This document shows positions 1-5,678 of a stretch of 9,657 bases of DNA, piece after piece (the stretch's first letter is position 1; every line of letters begins with the position of its first letter). The translations under genes and the position numbers were made by a program. The stretch is taken from contig JAULZV010000013.1 in assembly GCA_032117135.1 (NCBI GenBank), positions 1 to 9,657 of the forward strand, in the 5' to 3' direction. Origin of the DNA: JAULZV01 sp032117135. GTDB taxonomy: Bacteria > Patescibacteriota > Minisyncoccia > Phycocordibacterales > JAACPR01. A model generated the notes under the pieces. The model saw only the letters and a program-made list of their open reading frames with translations, had not been told where the DNA came from and did no database searches.

Positions 1-1
1 A

Positions 2-328
2 AGCAAAAAAACAATTCTTCCTACAGTACTATCTCGGGCTCATCTTTTTGAATTTAAACATGCTACACACGTCTCTGATTCGACACATTCTTTTATTAAG
101 GCTAATTATGCGATTCGTTTTGAAACGGTCAAAAAAATAATTGATAACCTCAAAGATGAAAAAATCACTAAACAGGATGTGATTGAATTTGTGGAAGAAC
201 TCGAGTCCTATACACATGCACAAGGTAATACAAAACTTCTTAAACGTATTATTGAAATCAAAGAGTATCTTAAAGATCCAGGTGCTTCGGTTAAGCAACT
301 TCTCGAATATCTTGCTGTTGAAATATAA
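2..328 (+). CDS. holB: DNA polymerase III clamp-loader subunit, C-terminal part (probably delta')
   Basis: This is the last 108 codons of a gene whose start lies before the window; the frame is open from base 2 to a TAA at 326-328. Near its left end the protein reads TILPTVLSRAHLFEF, which matches the segment after sensor 1 in clamp-loader AAA+ subunits (HolB, DnaX), where the family usually has PTI(L/R)SRC. The arginine is present but the usual cysteine is alanine. The remaining ~90 residues are charged and helical, as expected for the C-terminal oligomerisation domain, though on the short side. Clamp-loader subunits load the beta sliding clamp onto primed DNA at the replication fork. The lack of a long C-terminal extension favours HolB over DnaX (tau), but without the P-loop and zinc region the two cannot be separated firmly. 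The family is fairly sure and the exact subunit less so. Confidence 0.72.
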   Translation, partial: SKKTILPTVLSRAHLFEFKHATHVSDSTHSFIKANYAIRFETVKKIIDNLKDEKITKQDVIEFVEELESYTHAQGNTKLLKRIIEIKEYLKDPGASVKQLLEYLAVEI

Positions 329-344
329 TGGATAATGGGATAAT

Positions 345-617
345 GGGGTCAGACACCGTTTTTTGAAAAAAAGTATGGTGTAATATTAAAAATATAATAA
401 TCGCAAGACAGTAGAAGATAGAATGATGGTGTCAGATACTATTCTCCTGACTAAGAGGTGTCTCAGAGGTGTTAGTCGCTCTCGAAGGGGTCTCTGACCC
501 TTCTTCCTATTAGAATTCTTCATCAGAAAAAGTATCATTGTGATTACATCACACTTTTTTGCTTAAAAGGGTGTCTGACCCCGTCAGGATGACCCCGTTA
601 GGACCCCGTTAGTGACC
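345..617. repeat. REP/BIME-like cluster of GGGTC/GACCC palindromes
   Basis: This is the core of a 344-nt gene-free stretch (329-672). A 13-bp word, GGGGTCAGACACC (345-357), recurs as its exact reverse complement at 570-582, bounding a 238-bp segment. Inside lie a degenerate copy (TGGTGTCAGATAC, 427-439), a hairpin with 5-bp arms (488-492 / 496-500, loop TCT), a 6-bp inverted repeat (449-454 / 472-477) enclosing two GAGGTGT copies (455-461, 466-472), and a run of near-identical direct repeats GACCCCGT(C/T)AG starting at 577, 591 and 602. Just before the left arm, GGATAATG is tandemly duplicated (330-345). No coding frame of interest is seen. Clustered, alternately oriented palindromes between genes are typical of REP/BIME elements mobilised by REP-associated tyrosine transposases, and that assignment is inferred. 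A decayed MITE is the main alternative. Confidence 0.6.
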
Positions 618-638
618 ATCAGTAACCTCATCAGAACT

Positions 639-666
639 TTGTGTTTACTCATTTTTCATGTAAAAT
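639..666 (+). promoter_or_regulatory. Candidate promoter of frr, apparently leaderless
   Basis: A -10 box TAAAAT (661-666) has TG immediately before it and a weak -35-like TTGTGT (639-644) 16 bp upstream. The -10 box ends exactly 6 nt before the frr ATG (673), so transcription would start at or next to the A of the start codon. No Shine-Dalgarno sequence is present; the spacer is CTTCTT. The same geometry is seen at lysS. The promoter lies at the right edge of the palindrome cluster, so it would start the frr-rseP-proS-mre string independently of the upstream clamp-loader gene. Confidence 0.55.
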
Positions 667-672
667 CTTCTT

Positions 673-1227
673 ATGCAAGAAATCATCAAAAATCTCAAAA
701 TTAAAAGTGACGAAGTAAAAGCATGGCTCAGTAAAGAGCTCTCTAGTCTTCGAACTGGACGAGCAACATTGACCATTTTGGACTCAGTGTTTGTTGAGGC
801 ATATGGCTCAAAATCGCCAATCAACCAAGTAGCTACTATTACTATGGAAGATGCAAAAACAATCCGCATCACTCCATGGGACAAGACAGTACTCAAATCA
901 ATCGAACAAGGTATTCAAAAAGCTGACCTCGGCCTCTCGGTGACAAGTAATGGGAGCGATGTTCGTGTTATTTTTCCTAACCTTACAACCGAGACGCGAC
1001 TCAACTTGGTCAAGCAAGGATTCAAAAAAGTTGAAGAAGCAAAAGTATCGGTGCGAAGCGAACGATCCGAGTCCATCAAAAAACTCGAACAATTTGCAAA
1101 AGATAATTCCATTTCAGAAGATGACGTTAAACGGTCCAAAGAAGAAATTCAAAAAGTGGTCGACGCTGCAGTCGCTGAATTCGACACAATAGGTTCATTA
1201 AAAGAAAAAGAAATTACTATACAATAA
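673..1227 (+). CDS. frr: Ribosome-recycling factor
   Basis: The product has 184 residues, the normal length for RRF (about 185). With EF-G, RRF splits post-termination 70S ribosomes into subunits in the cytoplasm. Family landmarks are LRTGRATLTILD (26-37), ITPWDK (66-71), the segment around DLGLSV (85-90), FPNLTTETRLNLVKQ (101-115), and the helix with VRSERSES (127-134). Domain I is the long three-helix bundle formed by the N-terminal ~30 residues and the part after ~105; domain II is the beta region between. Compared with the usual VRNxRRD motif, Arg131, matching the functionally important E. coli Arg132, is kept, while the next arginine is Ser132. The ATG at 673 fits both the family's N terminus and the leaderless promoter. 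The gene ends 1 nt before rseP, indicating co-transcription and probable translational coupling. Confidence 0.97.
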   Translation: MQEIIKNLKIKSDEVKAWLSKELSSLRTGRATLTILDSVFVEAYGSKSPINQVATITMEDAKTIRITPWDKTVLKSIEQGIQKADLGLSVTSNGSDVRVIFPNLTTETRLNLVKQGFKKVEEAKVSVRSERSESIKKLEQFAKDNSISEDDVKRSKEEIQKVVDAAVAEFDTIGSLKEKEITIQ

Positions 1228-1228
1228 T

Positions 1229-2302
1229 ATGTCTGTTATCATTTTTATCCTTGTCCTTGGAGTCCTTATCTTCATACATGAACTAGGGCATTTTCTTGTT
1301 GCCAAAAAATCAGGAATTCGTGTTGACGAATTTGCTATCGGATTCCCTCCTCGATTGTTTTCAATTAAAAAGGGAGAAACTGCGTACAGTCTTAATCTGA
1401 TTCCATTTGGTGGATATGTCAAAATATACGGCGAATCACCACTTGACGGAGCAACCGAAAAATCCGCAACAGACAGCATGATCAACAAGTCCAAATCAAC
1501 TCAGGCACTTGTGTTGGTTGCTGGAGTTGTTTTCAACTTCCTTCTTGCAATGCTCATTTTTGTCTTTTTGTTTATGAAAGGGGGAGAGTTTAACACCGTT
1601 CTTGTACCATATGCTACAGAAGCTCCGCAAGTTCGTATTGATTTTGTGCAAGATGATTCATTGGCATCTCGTGCAGGTATCATTCCTGATGATGCAATAG
1701 TTTCGGTTACGACACAAGAAGATGGAGTGCTTACTGATAATGCTCTTATTCTTGAGACCTTGTATGACCAAAAGAAAGTCGAAACAAATATTTCTCTCAT
1801 CGCACAAAATGGAACTGCATATGAGGTAACACTCGTGCCCGAAAACCAAGATCAAAAATTCGGACTCTCACTTGTTGAATCTGTATATATCAAAACCAAT
1901 CCGCTCACTGCAACATGGTACGGATTTTTGGCGACAGGTCATCTTGCAAAACTGACAATTATCGGACTCTTTCAATTCTTCGGAGACCTCTTTACTGGCA
2001 ACGCTAATTTTGAAGAAGTTGCGGGCCCTGTCGGTATTGTAGGACTTGTTGGACAAGCCTCAGAGACGGGAATCAATTCAATCTTGATTTTGACTGCGAT
2101 TATTTCGATCAACTTGGCAGTTCTCAATCTTATGCCGTTTCCTGCACTCGACGGTGGGCGACTACTGATTGCCGGTATTGAAGCGGTTCTCAAGAGAGAT
2201 CTTAATTATCAAAAAGTTGCCATTGCCAACCTTATTGGGTTTGCATTATTGATTGGTCTTATGATTCTACTTACTTTCCACGATATTAAAAATTTATTCT
2301 AA
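1229..2302 (+). CDS. rseP: Site-2 intramembrane zinc metalloprotease
   Basis: The product is a 357-residue S2P-family polytopic membrane protease that cleaves transmembrane helices of signalling proteins or signal-peptide remnants. The first membrane helix carries the zinc-binding HELGH (17-21). A re-entrant segment, FGGYVKIYGES (60-70), follows, then a second helix (about 96-116). One PDZ-like domain spans roughly residues 138-212 (DSLASRAGI at 153-161), unlike the two tandem PDZ domains of E. coli RseP; a single PDZ is common outside Proteobacteria. The third metal ligand is in NLMPFPALDGG (300-310; Asp308), and a final helix spans about 337-350. All catalytic residues are intact. The ATG lies 1 nt after the frr stop with no ribosome-binding site. 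No anti-sigma factor gene is nearby, so its substrate cannot be told from context. The proS start follows 9 nt downstream. Confidence 0.95.
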   Translation: MSVIIFILVLGVLIFIHELGHFLVAKKSGIRVDEFAIGFPPRLFSIKKGETAYSLNLIPFGGYVKIYGESPLDGATEKSATDSMINKSKSTQALVLVAGVVFNFLLAMLIFVFLFMKGGEFNTVLVPYATEAPQVRIDFVQDDSLASRAGIIPDDAIVSVTTQEDGVLTDNALILETLYDQKKVETNISLIAQNGTAYEVTLVPENQDQKFGLSLVESVYIKTNPLTATWYGFLATGHLAKLTIIGLFQFFGDLFTGNANFEEVAGPVGIVGLVGQASETGINSILILTAIISINLAVLNLMPFPALDGGRLLIAGIEAVLKRDLNYQKVAIANLIGFALLIGLMILLTFHDIKNLF

Positions 2303-2311
2303 TTAATTCTT

Positions 2312-3565
2312 ATGAGACTCTCACAGATATTCACTAAAACTAAAAAAGATGCACCTAAAGATGAATCTTCCAAAAACGCACAACTTCTTTTGAAGGCTGG
2401 GTATGTCCATAAAGAAATGTCAGGAGTGTACTCACTCCTTCCTCTTGGTTTTAATGTAAACGAAAAAATAAAACATATCATTCGGTCACACATGCAAAAA
2501 ATAGGAGGTCAAGAAGTGCACATGTCTTCGCTTCAAAATCCTGAAGTATGGAAGCAGACTGATCGTTGGGATGATGACAAGGTAGATAATTGGTTCAAAA
2601 CAAAACTCAAAAATGACACGATGCTCGGTCTTGCCTTTACTCATGAAGAAGCAATGATTTCAATGCTCAAACAACATATTAACTCCTACGCTGACCTTCC
2701 AGTGTACATGTATCAGTTTCAACATAAGTTCAGAAACGAATTACGGGCCAAGTCAGGAATTATGAGAGGAAGAGAGTTTGAAATGAAGGATCTCTATTCA
2801 TTTTGCAAAACCGAAGCTGAGCAACTCGCTTTTTTTGAAAAAGCAAAAAGCGCATACATTTCTATTTTTAAAGATCTTGGTCTTGGTGATCAAGTGTATG
2901 TTACATATGCAAGTGGAGGAGTATTTTCAAAATATTCGATTGAGTTTCAGGCCGTGACCGATGCTGGAGAAGATATTATTTACATCGATCCTCAAAAAAA
3001 TATCGCAATCAATAAAGAAATATTTTCTCAAGAAGAATGCGAAAGTGTTGGGATAGATATGTCTAATGTTATTGAAAAAAAATCCGTAGAAGTAGGAAAT
3101 ATTTTTAATCTCGGAACGCGTTTTAGTGATGCTCTTGAACTTTCATATACTGACGAAAAAAATCAAAAACAATCAGTATGGATGGGATCATATGGAATCG
3201 GTATTGGAAGACTTCTTGGTACTATTGTTGAATTGTATGCTGATGAAAAGGGACTCGTATGGCCCAAGGAAGTCGCTCCGTATCATGTGATTGTGGTTGC
3301 TCTTCAAGATGATGAAGAAGTACGAGAAGAGGCCGAAAAAATATATCTCGCACTTCAAAAATCAGGTATAGAAGTTTTGCTGCATGACAAAAAAGGTCAA
3401 GTAGGAGAAAAATTAGCTACGGCTGATATGCTTGGTATTCCGACACAAATTATTGTCAGCAAAAAAGCACTCCAGGAAGGCAAGTTTGAGATAAAGGACC
3501 GCAAATCAGGCTCAGTGACTTATAAGACATTTTTTGATATTGTTGAAGGAGATTTTCGGAACTGA
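2312..3565 (+). CDS. proS: Prolyl-tRNA synthetase, compact form without the editing insertion
   Basis: This is a class II aminoacyl-tRNA synthetase of 417 residues that charges tRNA-Pro with proline. Motif 1 is around GVYSLLPLGF (38-47). The TxE substrate loop is THE (110-112). Motif 2 is FRNELRAKSGIMRGREFEMKD (140-160, with Arg141 and Glu143). Motif 3 is GSYGIGIGR (292-300, Arg300). The anticodon-binding domain runs from about 320 to the end, with KKGQVGEKLATADMLGIP (360-377). Standard bacterial ProS is about 570 residues because an INS editing domain (~180 residues) sits between motifs 2 and 3. Here that place holds only a short linker (about 220-258) before VEVGNIFNLGTRFS (259-272), so cis-editing of Ala-tRNA-Pro is absent. 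It ends with TGA 18 nt before mreB and has no Shine-Dalgarno sequence. The identification is secure. Confidence 0.96.
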   Translation: MRLSQIFTKTKKDAPKDESSKNAQLLLKAGYVHKEMSGVYSLLPLGFNVNEKIKHIIRSHMQKIGGQEVHMSSLQNPEVWKQTDRWDDDKVDNWFKTKLKNDTMLGLAFTHEEAMISMLKQHINSYADLPVYMYQFQHKFRNELRAKSGIMRGREFEMKDLYSFCKTEAEQLAFFEKAKSAYISIFKDLGLGDQVYVTYASGGVFSKYSIEFQAVTDAGEDIIYIDPQKNIAINKEIFSQEECESVGIDMSNVIEKKSVEVGNIFNLGTRFSDALELSYTDEKNQKQSVWMGSYGIGIGRLLGTIVELYADEKGLVWPKEVAPYHVIVVALQDDEEVREEAEKIYLALQKSGIEVLLHDKKGQVGEKLATADMLGIPTQIIVSKKALQEGKFEIKDRKSGSVTYKTFFDIVEGDFRN

Positions 3566-3583
3566 TCCTAATCTTCCTGCTTC

Positions 3584-4666
3584 ATGAAAAAGCTTGTTAT
3601 TAAACTCTTGAAAAAAATAAAGAATCTTAATTACCTATTCTCGGGGGATTTGGGTATTGATCTAGGAACCGCCAATACTCTTGTGTATGTACCCAAAAAG
3701 GGTGTTATTGTGAACGAACCTTCAGTTGTGGCGGTCAATCAAAAAACCGGCCAAGTTGTAGCAGTTGGTAATGAAGCTAAACGTATGCTCGGTCGAACCC
3801 CTCCCCACATTACTGCTATTAGACCTCTTGTTGATGGAGTTATTTCTGATTTTGAGGTAACTGAAGAGCTTATTAGTTATCTAATGAGTCGTGCTCAAAA
3901 AGATGGTCGAAGCTATTTTGGTCCACGTGTTGTTGTAGGTGTGCCTTCTGGAATTACAAATGTCGAAGCTCGCGCTGTTCGTGACGCAACATATAATGCT
4001 GGCGCGCGTGAAGTTCATATTGTTGAAGAGCCAATGGCCGCAGCAATTGGAATCAAATTACCAGTACACGAACCTATTGGTAACATGATTATCGATATTG
4101 GTGGCGGGAACTCAGACATAGCCGTCATTTCACTTGGTGGAATAGTTCGATCCAAAAATCTCAAAATTGCTGGAGATAAACTCAATGAAGATATCATGGG
4201 GTATATTCGAACAGAGTTTAAGATTTTGATTGGTGAAAAAACTGCCGAAGATGTCAAAGTAAGTATTGGAAGTGTAATTCCTCAAGAGGCACCACTCGAA
4301 TCAGCAATTAGAGGACGTGATCTTGTAACAGGATTGCCTCGAGAAGTAATTGTGACTGATTCAGATATTCGCGAAGCTATTGCACAATCAATCGCATCAC
4401 TTATTGATGCTACTAAAGAAGTACTCGAATCAACTCCACCTGAAATTCTTTCTGACGTGATGAAACGAGGTATTCATCTTGTGGGAGGAGGTGCATTGAT
4501 TAAGGGTCTTGCAGAACTTCTCGAAGAAGAGCTTGAAATTCCAGTGTATGTAGCACATGAACCTTTGAGTGCAGTAGCACGAGGTACAGGAATGATACTT
4601 GAAAATATTGAGAAGTACCAAGATATATTAATCGAAAAAGAAGATGACTTACCTCCAAAGAAATAA
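3584..4666 (+). CDS. mreB: Rod-shape actin homologue MreB
   Basis: The product is a 360-residue bacterial actin that forms membrane-bound filaments directing lateral peptidoglycan synthesis. The phosphate-1 loop is IDLGTANTLVY (25-35). The VEEPMAAAIG block (147-156) carries the catalytic glutamate region. Phosphate-2 is IDIGGGNSDIAVISLGG (170-186), and the adenosine loop is LVGGGALIKGL (299-309). GRDLVTGLP (244-252) is also typical. Two things differ from textbook MreB. An N-terminal extension of about 10 residues is rich in Lys, Leu and Ile (MKKLVIKLLKKIKNL) and could be an amphipathic membrane-binding helix. The residue after GGG is Asn176 instead of the common Thr. No internal ATG before residue 69 would remove the extension. 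The tail is acidic then basic (EKEDDLPPKK) and its codons overlap the mreC start by 23 nt. Confidence 0.97.
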   Translation: MKKLVIKLLKKIKNLNYLFSGDLGIDLGTANTLVYVPKKGVIVNEPSVVAVNQKTGQVVAVGNEAKRMLGRTPPHITAIRPLVDGVISDFEVTEELISYLMSRAQKDGRSYFGPRVVVGVPSGITNVEARAVRDATYNAGAREVHIVEEPMAAAIGIKLPVHEPIGNMIIDIGGGNSDIAVISLGGIVRSKNLKIAGDKLNEDIMGYIRTEFKILIGEKTAEDVKVSIGSVIPQEAPLESAIRGRDLVTGLPREVIVTDSDIREAIAQSIASLIDATKEVLESTPPEILSDVMKRGIHLVGGGALIKGLAELLEEELEIPVYVAHEPLSAVARGTGMILENIEKYQDILIEKEDDLPPKK

Positions 4667-5444
4667 AAAACAATCTCATAGAGGAATCAAAATAGTTGTT
4701 GTGATCGCGGTTCTTTTATTTGTGTTGCGAATTTTTGGTATTACTCCATTTGCAGGCATGACACAAGGAATTGTGCAAGTAATACTTGAATCAAAATCAT
4801 CTATGCTTGCACCACTCAAAAATTCACTTGTATATTTTAAAAGTAAAACTGATTTGGAGGCCGAACGTGATGTCTTGAGAGCCGAAAATACTGAACTCAA
4901 ATTGCAGGCACTTACTTCAACCGCTCGCACTATTGAATATCAAAATTTCAATGCACAATTTGGACAATTTACAGAAGGTATGAAGGTGTTTAAAGTTGTC
5001 TTGCGTCCACCATTTTTACCCTTTGATACATTGCGTATCGCAGGAGACATGCAAGGGTACACCATTGGAGACCATGTGTTTTTTTCTAATGTTGTAATTG
5101 GAACAATTGTTTCTCGTACTAATACTTCAGCACATGTTGAATTATTCTCGGCCTCTGAAAAAATAACTCCTGCCGTGATACGAGGCACTCAATTCGAAGC
5201 AAAAGGGTTGGGTGATGGTCGGTATCGTATCGAAGTTGCAAAAGATTTTGAAATTACAGAAGGTGATCCCATTACATATCCTCAAGAACAACTCGTACTT
5301 CTTGGTGTTGTAAGTCAGATAGAAACTACTGAAGAAGATCTGTTTAAAAAGGTATATTTTAATACACCTGTTCCTATTGCATCACTCTCTCATGTCACTA
5401 TAAATAACGCACAATCATATGAACAAATTGAACCTGCTCTTTAG
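4644..5444 (+). CDS. mreC: Rod-shape scaffold protein MreC
   Basis: The 266-residue product has MreC architecture. It has a basic N terminus (RNKKQSHRGIK), one transmembrane helix (about 16-32), a periplasmic/exoplasmic helix with a predicted coiled coil (about 66-92, SKTDLEAERDVLRAENTEL), then a beta-rich domain (about 112-255) containing GDHVFFSNVVIGTIV (142-156) and the repeat-like QEQLVLLGVVSQI (214-226). MreC forms dimers or filaments in the cell envelope and links MreB inside the cell to PBP2 outside by binding the PBP2 N-terminal region. The start at 4644 overlaps the end of mreB by 23 nt; no later ATG precedes the membrane helix, and the preceding bases GAAAAAGAAG are at best a weak ribosome-binding site. 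Overlap and order mreB-mreC-mreD-mrdA support the call, since sequence conservation in this family is low. Confidence 0.93.
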   Translation: MTYLQRNKKQSHRGIKIVVVIAVLLFVLRIFGITPFAGMTQGIVQVILESKSSMLAPLKNSLVYFKSKTDLEAERDVLRAENTELKLQALTSTARTIEYQNFNAQFGQFTEGMKVFKVVLRPPFLPFDTLRIAGDMQGYTIGDHVFFSNVVIGTIVSRTNTSAHVELFSASEKITPAVIRGTQFEAKGLGDGRYRIEVAKDFEITEGDPITYPQEQLVLLGVVSQIETTEEDLFKKVYFNTPVPIASLSHVTINNAQSYEQIEPAL

Positions 5445-5676
5445 AATAGCGCTCGTTGCATCATCTTTTCTGATTCCGTGGTGGTTAGTATTGATTCTAG
5501 TTCTGGCGGCACTTTTTTTCTATGATGCGTATTACGAGATTATCTTAATTGGTTTTGTGTGTGATGTCTTATATGGCACAATAGATACAGTGCTTGGTCA
5601 GTATGCATTAACTCTGAGTGCATGCATACTATTTATTGTAGTGTATCAAATCAAAAAGAGACTTATTTTGTATTAA
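5419..5676 (+). CDS. mreD: Short MreD-like membrane protein
   Basis: The product is an 85-residue, very hydrophobic protein between mreC and the PBP2 gene, exactly where mreD normally lies. It can hold three to four membrane segments (about 6-35, probably one or two, then 40-57 and 63-79) and ends in a basic tail (KKRL). The stretch LIGFVCDVLYGTIDTVLGQYAL (43-64) fits the MreD signature of glycine, aspartate and glycine in a membrane segment (GxxxDxxxG...G). Usual MreD proteins are about 160-170 residues with five to six membrane helices, so this is roughly half size. The start overlaps mreC by 26 nt and the stop lies 2 nt before the chosen mrdA start, suggesting translational coupling. No in-frame extension or frameshift partner is apparent. 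Position is the strongest evidence; a lineage-specific unrelated small membrane protein is the alternative. Confidence 0.7.
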   Translation: MNKLNLLFRIALVASSFLIPWWLVLILVLAALFFYDAYYEIILIGFVCDVLYGTIDTVLGQYALTLSACILFIVVYQIKKRLILY

Positions 5677-5678
5677 AA

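Noticed and set aside
29..298. 89-residue minus-strand frame over the clamp-loader gene end
   Set aside because: The + strand frame carries the recognisable clamp-loader motif; the minus frame is low-complexity Phe/Ile-rich, as expected from the complement of AT-rich coding sequence.
345..617. CRISPR array
   Set aside because: Repeats are too short, unevenly spaced and in both orientations, and no spacer-sized unique units separate them.
5622..5678. Earlier ATG giving PBP2 19 more residues
   Set aside because: It would overlap mreD by 55 nt and adds residues (HTIYCSVSNQKETYF) unlike a PBP2 N terminus; the ATG at 5679 follows the mreD stop by 2 nt.
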